Assembly: GCA_025935195.1 (NCBI GenBank) | Contig: JAICVS010000022.1 | Span: 1-40,385, forward strand | DNA: 40,385 nt | Direction of reading: 5' to 3' | Source of the DNA: Ktedonobacterales bacterium | GTDB taxonomy: Bacteria; Chloroflexota; Ktedonobacteria; Ktedonobacterales; JADMIN01 | Shown: positions 17,387-24,803 of the stretch, in pieces | How the letters are laid out: every line of letters starts with the position of its first letter | Position numbering within the stretch: position 1 is the first letter of the stretch | Notes under the pieces: model-generated | Seen by the model: the letters and a program-made list of their open reading frames with translations, nothing else | What the model was told of the DNA's origin: nothing | Databases searched by the model: none | Program-made: the position numbers and the translations under genes

Positions 17387-18901
17387 TTATCTGCCCCCCT
17401 TCGGTCGTCCACTGCGCCCACGCGCCGAGCCTGATCCCGCGCCGCCTTTGGGCGTACCCTTGCGCTGCTGCGAGACGGATGGACGCGGGCTGCCCTGTGA
17501 GGCGATGCGCCGCGTCGTACCGTTGCCTGTGCCGTTCGCCGTGCTGTTCGCCGTGCCGTTTCTCACCGCGGGCGTCCCAGCGGCATCGCGGCGCAGGGCC
17601 ACCTCCGGCAGCTCGACGCGGTCGCTGGATGGTTGATCAGTTGCCTCGCGGGCGATTGCTTGCTCAGGAAGCTCAACGCGCTCGCGCGCCGCGCCATCCC
17701 GCGCCGGCTTCACCAGCACAGGACCGGTGCGGGAAGGTCGCGGGCGCCGCTCGCGCGGTGTGCCGGCGCCGTTGCCATTGCTATTGTCGCCGCCCTCGGC
17801 CGGCGTCACGGCGAACGCCTGGCCCTTGGAGCTTCCTGAGCCGTTCGCGCCGTTGGGAGGGGTCGCGTCCACCACGGTGCCGTTCTGTGACGCGCGCTGC
17901 TCCTGCCCAGCGGCCATCTGATCGCGCAGCTGGCGCAGCAGGCCGCGGATGCCGCCGCTCTCGGCGGGTGCGGACGGCGCGTTTGTGGGCGCCGCGACGA
18001 GGCCGCGCGCGGCGGCCGTGCCCAGGCCGCGCCCGGCCAGCGCTGGGGAAGCGATCTCCGGTGGGACGGGAATGAGATGCTCCATGTGGAGCTTCACCAT
18101 CAACTCCTTGGGGATGCCGAGGAAGAGGGAACCCCAGCCGTTGAGGAAATACTGCTGCACGGCGGAGAAGCCGGTGCTGATGCACCAGTAGAGCGCCAGG
18201 CCGGAGGCGAAGTTCAGGCCGAAGATGAAGGTCATCACCGGCATGAGGTACTGTGTCGCCTGCGTCGCCTGCGAGGTGGGATCGGATGGCTGCCCCGGCG
18301 CCGGCTTCTTGCGCAGCGGCATCGCCATGCGCAATTGGATCAGGGTGAGGACCGCCGCCACGAGCGGCAGGATCTTGAGCGGGTCGGGCTGCGCGAGATT
18401 CGCCCAGAAGAACTGCGTCGCGGGAAGCTGGCTGATCTTGGGCAGGAAGGGGTAGATGTCGGCGTTGATGCGCGTCAGGTGATGCGCGACGGACTCCGCG
18501 CCTTGCGCCAGCAGGACGGTGTTGAAGGAGAAGAAGAGCGCATACAGGAAGGGCATCTGGATGACAAGCGGTAAGCAGCCAGAGACAGGGCTGACACCAT
18601 GCTCCTTGTAAAGCGCCTGCTGCGCGGCCATCATGCCCTGCGGGTTATCCTTATACTGGGCTTTGAGCGCGGCCAGCTTGGGCTGTAGCTCCTGCATCGC
18701 CCGGCTGGACTTGAGCTGCTTGCGCGTGAGCGGGATGAGGCTGGCGCGGATGATCAGCGTCAGCAGGACGATGGAGATCGCGAAGGCGCCGCCATGCCAG
18801 AGGCCGTTGGTGAAGTGATAGATGAGCATCAGGACGTTGAAGACCGGCCCATAGAAGAGCGCGTGGAAGATATCGCCGATTGGCTGTAAGATTTGGCCCA
18901 C
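17387..18901 (-). CDS. yidC: Membrane protein insertase YidC/Oxa1
   Basis: 504 residues from a GTG at 18901 with GGGGGAGG upstream. YidC inserts and folds inner-membrane proteins with or without SecYEG. It lacks the large periplasmic P1 domain of Proteobacteria, as in Gram-positive types. Seen: first helix about 18-45; the cytoplasmic helical hairpin with L-T-R-K-Q-L-K-S-S and M-Q-E-L-Q-P-K; the second helix region P-L-V-I-Q-M-P-F-L-Y-A-L-F-F-S; the last helices near 230-265 with L-M-P-V-M-T-F-I-F-G. The hydrophilic groove Arg of the family sits in I-I-R-A-S-L. The last ~210 residues are an unusual low-complexity basic tail with two copies of R-V-E-L-P-E and N-G-T repeats. Confidence 0.95.
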   Translation of the reverse strand: MGQILQPIGDIFHALFYGPVFNVLMLIYHFTNGLWHGGAFAISIVLLTLIIRASLIPLTRKQLKSSRAMQELQPKLAALKAQYKDNPQGMMAAQQALYKEHGVSPVSGCLPLVIQMPFLYALFFSFNTVLLAQGAESVAHHLTRINADIYPFLPKISQLPATQFFWANLAQPDPLKILPLVAAVLTLIQLRMAMPLRKKPAPGQPSDPTSQATQATQYLMPVMTFIFGLNFASGLALYWCISTGFSAVQQYFLNGWGSLFLGIPKELMVKLHMEHLIPVPPEIASPALAGRGLGTAAARGLVAAPTNAPSAPAESGGIRGLLRQLRDQMAAGQEQRASQNGTVVDATPPNGANGSGSSKGQAFAVTPAEGGDNSNGNGAGTPRERRPRPSRTGPVLVKPARDGAARERVELPEQAIAREATDQPSSDRVELPEVALRRDAAGTPAVRNGTANSTANGTGNGTTRRIASQGSPRPSVSQQRKGTPKGGAGSGSARGRSGRPKGGR

Positions 18902-18986
18902 TGTCTATGTCCTCCCCCGTGGCGGCTGGCGGCGGCCTCAGGTGTGTTGACGTGTGATAGCAAAGATGCCGGCAATACCAGCACGC

Positions 18987-19005
18987 GACCGGCGCCGCGC
19001 CGGTC
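18987..19005. repeat. Perfect hairpin in the yidD-yidC gap
   Basis: GACCGGCG, loop CCG, CGCCGGTC. It sits in the 253-base gap (18902-19154) between yidD and yidC, where no gene is supported. Might modulate read-through or stabilise the yidC message. Confidence 0.45.
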
Positions 19006-19154
19006 ACCTCACATGCGAGTCGCCAAGTGTCGTGCCGGGCGCATCCGCTGTCATGCGCTGCGCGATCAGCGTGTCGAGCAACATTGTGGCACAGACCGCG
19101 CCAGCATGGCGCGCGGCGCGCCATCCTTCCCCCTTATGCTCCCTGACGTTCCTT

Positions 19155-19367
19155 TCATGGGACCGGGTCGTACAGATTGCCGGTGTAGAAGGGGTGGCAG
19201 CGCCCGATGCGCTTGATCGCCATCCAGCCGCCGCGCGGCAGTCCGTACTTCTCGATGGCTTCATAGCCATACTGCGAGCAGGACGGGGTGAAGCGGCAGC
19301 TCGACGGCAGGATGACCGAGAACGTCCGCTGGTACAGGCGGATAAGCCCCATGCCCACGTATCTCAT
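19155..19367 (-). CDS. yidD: Membrane protein insertion efficiency factor YidD
   Basis: 70 residues, typical for YidD. A small amphipathic protein that assists YidC-dependent insertion. Seen: L-I-R-L-Y-Q-R start, then the hallmark [15 protein letters not shown] and G-R-C-H-P-F, i.e. the three conserved Cys. Its GAGGT lies inside the last codons of rnpA; only three bases separate the two genes, so they are translationally close. Confidence 0.95.
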   Translation of the reverse strand: MRYVGMGLIRLYQRTFSVILPSSCRFTPSCSQYGYEAIEKYGLPRGGWMAIKRIGRCHPFYTGNLYDPVP

Positions 19368-19370
19368 GCG

Positions 19371-19808
19371 TTACCTCGTGTCTGGCATATCTGGCGTGTC
19401 CGAGTGCGCGGCTGGGAGCAGGCCCGCGCGGGCCAGCAGCGCGCGCACCTCGCCGGCCAGCGCGGCGTACTCCGCCTGGGCGGCGCCTGGCTTGCCGGAG
19501 AGGACGAGATCCCAACCGGGGGGCACGTCCGCCAGCAGGCGGCGGACCGCCTCGCGCAGCCGGCGCTTGACACGGTTGCGCATGACGGCGTTGCCGACGC
19601 GCTTGCCAACGGAGAAGCCGGCGCGGGCGGGCGCCGGGTCGCCGGCCTGTCGGACGTACTGTAGCGTCAGATAGGCGCCGCTGACGCTGCGGCCGCGCCG
19701 GCGGGTGTGCTGGAAGTCACGCGGCGAGCGCAGCCGGCGAGTGCGCGGAAAGCGCTCCCGTCCTGGAATACGTTCGGCCCGCTCACCCTGTTTCACGAGT
19801 ACGCGCAT
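19371..19808 (-). CDS. rnpA: Ribonuclease P protein component
   Basis: 145 residues. RnpA is the protein partner of the RNase P ribozyme that trims tRNA 5' ends. Seen: R-L-R-S-P-R-D-F-Q-H-T-R-R-R-G-R, then G-F-S-V-G-K-R-V-G-N-A-V-x-R-N-R-V-K-R-R-L-R-E, the RNA-binding RNR motif. The family usually starts about a dozen residues before R-L-R; here about 25 residues precede it and no good Shine-Dalgarno is visible, so the start (ATG 19808 or GTG 19796) is uncertain. 125 bases separate it from rpmH. Confidence 0.94.
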   Translation of the reverse strand: MRVLVKQGERAERIPGRERFPRTRRLRSPRDFQHTRRRGRSVSGAYLTLQYVRQAGDPAPARAGFSVGKRVGNAVMRNRVKRRLREAVRRLLADVPPGWDLVLSGKPGAAQAEYAALAGEVRALLARAGLLPAAHSDTPDMPDTR

Positions 19809-19933
19809 TCACGACACGACGAACAAGCCCCAAGCATGCGGAGTGCGCCTCGCGGGCCGCCTGGGATTCCGCGAGGGATACACCAGGAGCGAACCGGCAC
19901 GAGACGCACTCTGCGCACGTGTGAGCGCCGCGC

Positions 19934-20071
19934 TTAGACGACGGTCAGGCGCCAGCGGCCCTTCAGGCGGCGTGCCTTGAGCACGTTACGCCCGGAGCGC
20001 GTGGACATGCGCTTCATGAAGCCGTGCTCGCGCTTCCGGGGGATGCGCTTCGGCTGCCAGGTTCGCTTCAT
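19934..20071 (-). CDS. rpmH: 50S ribosomal protein L34 (bL34)
   Basis: 45 residues, ATG at 20071, TAA at 19934-19936. Starts [18 protein letters not shown] and continues with [21 protein letters not shown], the invariant bL34 pattern. Head gene of the rpmH-rnpA-yidD-yidC-khpB run, with a near-consensus promoter directly upstream. In most bacteria dnaA and the origin lie next to rpmH; here a cupredoxin gene on the same strand does. Confidence 0.96.
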   Translation of the reverse strand: MKRTWQPKRIPRKREHGFMKRMSTRSGRNVLKARRLKGRWRLTVV

Positions 20072-20111
20072 GGTAGTACAACAATCCCTTTCCTGATGGA
20101 CGCACCCGATC

Positions 20112-20141
20112 ATTATATGTGAGTCGCATGCGGCCTGTCAA
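20112..20141 (-). promoter_or_regulatory. Near-consensus sigma-70 promoter of rpmH
   Basis: On the minus strand TTGACA (20141-20136), 18-base spacer, TATAAT (20117-20112). Both hexamers are perfect; the leader to rpmH is about 35 bases. This is the strongest promoter seen in the window. Confidence 0.9.
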
Positions 20142-20204
20142 TTCCCAGTCTGAATGGCTGAATGGGCACGCCCCGCATACGCCCCAGACACTCCACAGCG
20201 CGCG

Positions 20205-20717
20205 CTAGGACGTGACGCCGACGGCCATGTCCATGACGGGATGCACCAGGCAGGTGATCTGGTAGACGCCGGGCTTGGTGAAGGTGAGGCTGTAGCGCTT
20301 GCCAGGGTCTATGCTCACGCCGGCCAGCGTGTTCATCTCGGCGGGGCCGGCCGCGTTGGGGACGCAGCGCTGCAGGTGGCCGAAGCAAAGGATATGCGGC
20401 TCGTCGCCGCTCTGGTTGTCGAAGGTGAGGGTAGCGCCGCGCTTGACGGTGCAACTGGCGACCGAGAAGCTGAGGTCGTCCATGAAGATCGTCGGCCCGC
20501 AGGGTTGGCTGTCAATCCTGATCGTCGGCGTGGGCGCGGGGCACCGCGTCGGCACGGGCGCCTGGGGTGTGGCAGTGGCCTGTGCGGCGATGGTGGCCGC
20601 CGTATCGGCCGGAGCGCCCGCCGTCGCGCCGCCGCCGCTCGCGCATCCCGCCACTGCCAGCGCCAGCGCGCCGATCACCATGACGACAGTGATCGTCTCG
20701 CGTCCCGGCAGCCGCAT
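20205..20717 (-). CDS. Cupredoxin-like lipoprotein
   Basis: 170 residues from the ATG at 20717; three earlier in-frame ATGs at 20732, 20747 and 20762 belong to a tandem repeat. A basic start and hydrophobic helix end in the lipobox A-V-A-G-C, so the mature protein is probably lipid-anchored. A Thr/Ala/Pro linker leads to a beta-sandwich domain (about 75-170) with type-1 copper ligands: His in E-P-H-I-L, then C-x-x-H-x-x-M in the C-terminal loop (C-L-V-H-P-V-M), the short loop of amicyanin-type blue copper proteins. Probable extracytoplasmic electron carrier; the redox partner is unknown. Confidence 0.85.
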   Translation of the reverse strand: MRLPGRETITVVMVIGALALAVAGCASGGGATAGAPADTAATIAAQATATPQAPVPTRCPAPTPTIRIDSQPCGPTIFMDDLSFSVASCTVKRGATLTFDNQSGDEPHILCFGHLQRCVPNAAGPAEMNTLAGVSIDPGKRYSLTFTKPGVYQITCLVHPVMDMAVGVTS

Positions 20718-20762
20718 GCTCCACCTCCTCATGCTCCACCTCCTCATGCTCCACCTCCTCAT
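20715..20762 (-). repeat. Tandem 15-bp repeat carrying SD and ATG
   Basis: On the minus strand AGGAGGTGGAGCATG occurs three times in a row, with a further ATG before the first unit. Each unit holds a full Shine-Dalgarno and a start codon at good spacing, all in the frame of the cupredoxin gene (each unit would add five residues). Confidence 0.9.
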
Positions 20763-20867
20763 GCTCGGCCTTGTTCCGCTCGACAGCCTCGACACTACCC
20801 CACACAGAGCGCTCATATGTATCGCATTGCGCCATGATAGCGGACCGGCCGCATGCGCGCAACCGTG

Positions 20868-20913
20868 GGAGTCCTCACCCCCCGGCTCCCTCTCCGTGCG
20901 AGGAGCGGGGGAG
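20868..20913 (+). repeat. CTCACCCCC palindromic repeat, copy A
   Basis: Same family as copies at 22898, 26473, 27061, 28423 and 33224: a CCTCACCCCC head followed by a GC-rich palindromic core. Here it overlaps the 3' end of the preceding minus-strand gene and provides its last residues and stop codon. Confidence 0.75.
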
Positions 20914-21492
20914 GCCGACCGCGGCGAGGATAAGCTCACGCAGCCGGGCGGCGTCGTTCTGCCGGCTGACCTTGCCGCCGGGGTCCAGCCCGTGTTCGCG
21001 AACGATGGCGCGCAGCGAGCCGAGCCGCAGCTCCTCGAGCGCGACGCGCAGGCCGTCCAGACCCAGCTTGGCGTGCAGGGCGAAGGGATCAGGCACGCCC
21101 GGCCCGAGCGCGGGGCTGGCGCCGGTGATGAGCCGGGGCGTGAAGGCGCGGACGGCGCGCGTGCCGGTCGCCAGTGGCTCCGGCGCGGGCGTGGGGGCAT
21201 CCGGCTGTTCGGGCTGATCCAGCGGCGCGGCGAGGGCGTCGGCGACGCGGCGGGCCAGGGCGGGATCACGCTCGATCTCGGCGGCGACGGCGCGCAGCGC
21301 GCGCGCGAGCGCCGCGGGGGCAAGCGGCAGCGGCGGCGGCGGCGGCGGCGATGGAGCCGGCGGTACGGCCGGCTCTTTCGGCTCTTTCGGCTCCGCTGAC
21401 GCGATGGCGGGCGGCGCGGCCGGGGCGGCTGGCCGGGGCTTACGCGCCGCGGGAGCGGCGGCGGTCGTACGGTTGCGGGTGCGCTGGGACAA
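20875..21492 (-). CDS. Low-complexity protein coupled to ParA
   Basis: 205 residues from a TTG at 21492 with GAGGTG seven bases upstream; overlaps the parA end by 53 bases, so the two are co-expressed. The N-terminal half is Ala/Pro-rich and disordered with a P-P-P-P-P-P run. A compact C-terminal domain (about 135-195, D-P-F-A-L-H-A-K-L-G through R-E-H-G-L-D-P-G to L-R-E-L-I-L) resembles small helical domains that I recall in Chloroflexota proteins near ParA. It could be a ParB-like partner or DNA adaptor, but no ParB motif is visible. The last dozen residues come from a dispersed palindromic repeat. Confidence 0.7.
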   Translation of the reverse strand: MSQRTRNRTTAAAPAARKPRPAAPAAPPAIASAEPKEPKEPAVPPAPSPPPPPPLPLAPAALARALRAVAAEIERDPALARRVADALAAPLDQPEQPDAPTPAPEPLATGTRAVRAFTPRLITGASPALGPGVPDPFALHAKLGLDGLRVALEELRLGSLRAIVREHGLDPGGKVSRQNDAARLRELILAAVGLPRSSHGEGAGG

Positions 21493-22234
21493 GCTTCTTC
21501 ACCTCTCGCGCAAGGGACATGTAGGCCTGGCCGCCGGTGCTTTGCGGCGCGAAGCTGAGGATGCTCTCGTTCTCGCGGTGCGCCTTCTCTAGATCGAGGT
21601 TCTTGGGGACGCGCGTCTCTAGCAGGCGGCCTTCATATTTCTTCTCGAGGATGCCCCAGGTCTCGCCGGCGGTGGTGGTGCTTTCGTAGAAGGTGGCGAC
21701 GACGCCGGCGATCTCGAGGTCGTAGAGGTCGAGCTGGTCGCGCAGGTCTTCGATGGTGGCTTCGAGCTTGTCCATGCCGATCAGGCTGAATTCGGTGAGC
21801 GCGATGGGGATGAGGACGCGGTGCGCGGCGGCGAGGGCGTTTTGGGTGAGGACGCCGAGCGAGGGTGGGGTGTCGAGGATGATGTAATCGAAGTCTTGGC
21901 CGTGGAGGGCCTTGGCCAGGCGCCATTCGCGGCCGGGGCGCGAGGCGAGCTCGACATCGGCGTTTTGCAGGCGGCCGTCAGCGGGGACGAGCCAGACGTT
22001 TTCTTCGTTGGTCTTCCAGACGACGGTTTCGAGCTTGCGCTCGCCGACGAGCACGTCGTAGAGCGAGGGCACGGGGTGGACGCGGCCGGTGAGGGCATAG
22101 GTGGCGTTGGCCTGGCCATCCACATCCACAACGAGGACACGCTGGTTGAGCCGGGCCAGTCCAGCGGCGAGATTGACGGCGGTGGTCGTCTTGCCGACAC
22201 CGCCTTTATTGTTCGCGATGCAGATCGCGGTCAT
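21440..22234 (-). CDS. ParA/Soj-family ATPase
   Basis: 264 residues, ATG at 22234 with AGGAGG seven bases upstream. ParA ATPases position chromosomes, plasmids or protein clusters by ATP-dependent DNA binding. Seen: deviant Walker A K-G-G-V-G-K-T-T-T near residue 11 with the signature Lys, A' motif V-D-V-D-G-Q-A-N near 38, Walker B Y-I-I-L-D-T-P-P-S near 116. A cognate parB is not visible; the coupled downstream gene takes its place. Because the locus is near rpmH it could be the chromosomal Soj, but without parB or parS this is open. A GGCAA repeat element lies about 290 bases upstream. Confidence 0.92.
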   Translation of the reverse strand: MTAICIANNKGGVGKTTTAVNLAAGLARLNQRVLVVDVDGQANATYALTGRVHPVPSLYDVLVGERKLETVVWKTNEENVWLVPADGRLQNADVELASRPGREWRLAKALHGQDFDYIILDTPPSLGVLTQNALAAAHRVLIPIALTEFSLIGMDKLEATIEDLRDQLDLYDLEIAGVVATFYESTTTAGETWGILEKKYEGRLLETRVPKNLDLEKAHRENESILSFAPQSTGGQAYMSLAREVKKLVPAHPQPYDRRRSRGA

Positions 22235-22403
22235 CGTTCGGCCTCCTGAGCTTGGCCCGCTGGCGCCGGAAGGCTGCCCGGCGACGGGGGCAAGCGTAGC
22301 ATGCGGGGCGCGAGTGGGTCAAAGCAGGGTGACGTTTGGCATGGGATGAATGGGGAGCGCAAAACGGCGCCATCTACGGGGCAGCGAGATGGAATACAGG
22401 CCG

Positions 22404-22467
22404 CCCCGGCATGAATGCGGTAATCTCCACTGCCAGCTCCCGGCATGAATGCCGGGGGTAATCCTGG
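22404..22467 (+). repeat. CCCGGCATGAATGCCGGG unit pair
   Basis: Two units in the same orientation: a truncated one (22404-22425) and a full one (22439-22467) with the palindrome CCCGGCATGAATGCCGGG followed by GGTAATCCTGGT. A third unit is at 22991-23020. The two full units flank the large GGCAA element. The gap 22235-23067 holds only repeats and no gene. Confidence 0.7.
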
Positions 22468-22524
22468 TGCGGCAGGGGTGGAGACTATGCCAACGGCTCG
22501 GATTACCGCCGGTGTTATCTCGCG

Positions 22525-22896
22525 CGGCAATGTTGACCTCGGCGGTGAACATTGCCGTTTTTGCCGCTTTTTGATGGCGCATCGGGGCGATCTCCTGGCG
22601 AATGCCGCATTCAAGCCGATTTGCGGCCCGCGGGAACGTGACAGTGCGCGTTCTGGGTGGCAAAAGCGGCAAGAAACGGCAAGAAACGGCAACGATGTGG
22701 CAATGGATGGCAACGTGAGCGGCAAAAACGGCAACGTTTTGAGGGGTAACCACCTCGTCCACGCTGCCACGCGCTCAGTTGCCATGGGGTGAGGTGGTTG
22801 TGTTTAGCACGGTATGCGGTTGTTCAAGGTACTGGCGGCGCGGGATGACGCCGCGATGATAGAACGAATATACCGCAAAATAGGCGGGGTGGCAAG
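22525..22896 (+). repeat. GGCAA dispersed repeat, copy 2 (about 372 bp)
   Basis: Full-length partner of 7377-7740. Starts with a hairpin (GGCAATGTT / AACATTGCC) plus GTTTTTGCC. At about 22660-22740 eight GGCAA units follow each other at spacings of 9, 10, 10, 11, 10, 12 and 9 bases, about one DNA turn. Ends with AAATAGGCGGGGTG. It lies between a minus-strand parA and a minus-strand transporter and contains no supported gene. Confidence 0.82.
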
Positions 22897-22897
22897 G

Positions 22898-22950
22898 GAG
22901 AACCTCACCCACAACGCCCTTCCCTCTCAGGGAAGGGGCCGTGGGGCGAG
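22898..22950 (+). repeat. CTCACCCCC palindromic repeat, copy B
   Basis: AACCTCACCC head, then CCCTTCCCTCTCAGGGAAGGGG palindromic core. Placed immediately after the right end of the GGCAA element. Confidence 0.7.
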
Positions 22951-22990
22951 TGGAAGCGACGGGGGGCGAGGGTGGTGGTGTTCGTCGCCT

Positions 22991-23020
22991 CCCGGTATGA
23001 ATGCCGGGGATAATCCCGGT
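22991..23020 (+). repeat. CCCGGTATGAATGCCGGGG unit
   Basis: Third copy of the palindromic unit seen at 22404-22467, with the same following TAATCCCGGT. Confidence 0.7.
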
Positions 23021-23067
23021 CGCGGAGCGGTCGTGGCAATGGCAAGACCGTGGAGTGTGACTCAGTG

Positions 23068-24561
23068 TCATACGGCAAGCGGCTTGGCGCCGAGCAGGGC
23101 ATCGGCGGAGGAGCCGAGGGCGGCCACGTCGCCGGCATAGTGCCGGCTGCCACGGATGCCGATGATGCCGGAGATGACGAGCACCGCCGGGCAGGTCAGC
23201 AACAGTGCCAGCCCGATCTGCTCGCCGCCAAACGCTTGACTGAAGATCTTCGCGAGGGCGCCGACAAGCGCCGCGGCGTAAATGTCGCCGAGCAGATGCT
23301 CCAACGTCAGGACGGTGCCTCCGGCCGCGCCACGTTCCTTGGGGGGGACCACATCCAAGAGGGCGGCGCTGCCTGGCCCGCTATAGAGATTGAGGAAGAA
23401 GGCGCCGCCCAGGGCGAAGACGGCGAAGACCGCGACGCCGACCATAACGCGCGTGGAGTCGGAGGCATTCGCATAGGCGGGGACGGCGCGCAGCACGTAC
23501 GGTGCGCCGAGGGCTATCAACACGCAGGGCGCCGCGAGTAGAAAGCCAAGGCCGGGGGTCAGGACGCGGGCGCGTGAAGTGCGGCGGCTCAAGCGATTAG
23601 CGAGCGCGCCACCGTAGAGGTTGCCGGCGATGCCACCGATCAAGACCAGGCCACCGGCCAGAATCGGGATCAGGCCGGCGGAGAGGCCGGCCTGCGCGAA
23701 CTCGCCCGGCTGCGTTCCTACGACGTCGCCATTGACGTACTTTGGCACGATCTTGCCGTAAGCGCCTGTCAGATAGATCGGTAAGAAACTGGTAATGGCG
23801 GTGAGCGCGAAGAAGCCGCAGGCATGCATGGCAACCAGCACCCGCACGGTGGGAATGCGCAGGTAGGAACGGAACTGGCCGAGCGCCGAGCGGCCTTCGC
23901 CTCGCGGGGGTTCGACGGTGGGATCTTCGTCGTGGCGAATTTTCTCGCGCGTGCGCCAAATCAGGAACGCGAAGATCAGCCCCGGGACGCCGGTGAAGAA
24001 GAAGGCGAAGCGCCACGCATTGGGACTGGAGAACGGCGCCGCGAGCAAGAAGCCGACGGCCGCTCCAATCAGCGCGCCGACACTCCAGCGCGCCAGCACC
24101 GTCGCGCGCCGGGACGGCGGGAACTGGGCAGCCAGCATTGGGGTGCCGGCTGGGTAGTAGCTGCCTTCGCCGATGCCCAACAGCGCGCGAACACCCAACA
24201 GCGCGGGGAAGTTCCTGACCAAACCCGTGAAGACCGTGGCAAGGCTCCAGATCGTGGCGCCCAAGCCGACGATGCCCTTGCGACTGCGCCGATCCGCCAC
24301 GAATCCCAGTGGCAGCGCCACCAGCGTGTAGACCACCAGAAACGCGCTCGCCAGCAGTCCCAACTGCGACTCATCCAGTCGCAGATCTTGCTGGATGATC
24401 GGGCTGAGGCCGGTGAAGATCCAGCGGTCGAGGTAATTCAGGAAGTTGATGATGAACATCAGCCAGAAGATATAGGCGGCGTAGCGGGCGGCGCGTCTTA
24501 CCGCGCTGGGATCAGAGGATGTGACGGCCTCGCTCGTCTGTGGTAGGGTGGCGTCGCTCAT
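23068..24561 (-). CDS. MFS transporter, Spinster/sugar-phosphate-like
   Basis: 497 residues from the ATG at 24561 (GAGGAG five bases upstream); the frame continues upstream to 24711 but the family-like sequence starts here. About 12 helices; N-L-Y-? region reads F-L-N-Y-L-D-R-W-I-F in helix 1, typical of Spinster-type members, and the loop after helix 2 is G-F-V-A-D-R-R-S-R-K. G-I-G-E-G-S-Y-Y-P-A follows helix 4. A 40-residue insertion with K-Y-V-N-G-D-V-V-G-T lies in the second half. Substrate unknown; organic anions or sphingolipid-like compounds occur in relatives. Confidence 0.87.
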   Translation of the reverse strand: MSDATLPQTSEAVTSSDPSAVRRAARYAAYIFWLMFIINFLNYLDRWIFTGLSPIIQQDLRLDESQLGLLASAFLVVYTLVALPLGFVADRRSRKGIVGLGATIWSLATVFTGLVRNFPALLGVRALLGIGEGSYYPAGTPMLAAQFPPSRRATVLARWSVGALIGAAVGFLLAAPFSSPNAWRFAFFFTGVPGLIFAFLIWRTREKIRHDEDPTVEPPRGEGRSALGQFRSYLRIPTVRVLVAMHACGFFALTAITSFLPIYLTGAYGKIVPKYVNGDVVGTQPGEFAQAGLSAGLIPILAGGLVLIGGIAGNLYGGALANRLSRRTSRARVLTPGLGFLLAAPCVLIALGAPYVLRAVPAYANASDSTRVMVGVAVFAVFALGGAFFLNLYSGPGSAALLDVVPPKERGAAGGTVLTLEHLLGDIYAAALVGALAKIFSQAFGGEQIGLALLLTCPAVLVISGIIGIRGSRHYAGDVAALGSSADALLGAKPLAV

Positions 24562-24720
24562 GGTGGCTCCTCGCGGCTTGGCACGGCATCCCACGGCGCC
24601 CGGCGCCAGACGGCGCGCGCGGCGGGAGGGGCGCATCCCCGCCGTTGCGGCGCATTGTAGCATGGGGTCGCCCGCCATACAACCGTCCACAGCCTCGAAG
24701 AGCGATGCCATTTAGGCCAC

Positions 24721-24803
24721 GCGCTTCACGCCCTCCGTGGCCTCTGTGGTAGTTCTCGTCTCTCCCTCTCTCTGCCCTCTGCGTCCTCTGCGAACTCCGC
24801 GGT
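24721..24803. repeat. CTCTGCG/CTCCGTG-type intergenic repeat, copy 2
   Basis: Pyrimidine-rich sequence with CCTCCGTGG, CCTCTGTGG, CCCTCTGCG, CCTCTGCG and ACTCCGCGG units. Fills the gap between the transporter and the DUF2236 gene, ending at the latter's stop codon. Confidence 0.6.

Noticed and set aside
20072..20204. Replication origin or DnaA boxes beside rpmH
   Set aside because: No TTATCCACA-like sequence or AT-rich unwinding region was seen; only a strong promoter is present.
24562..24711. Longer start of the MFS transporter
   Set aside because: The added 50 residues are not transporter-like and the ATG at 24561 has a good Shine-Dalgarno.
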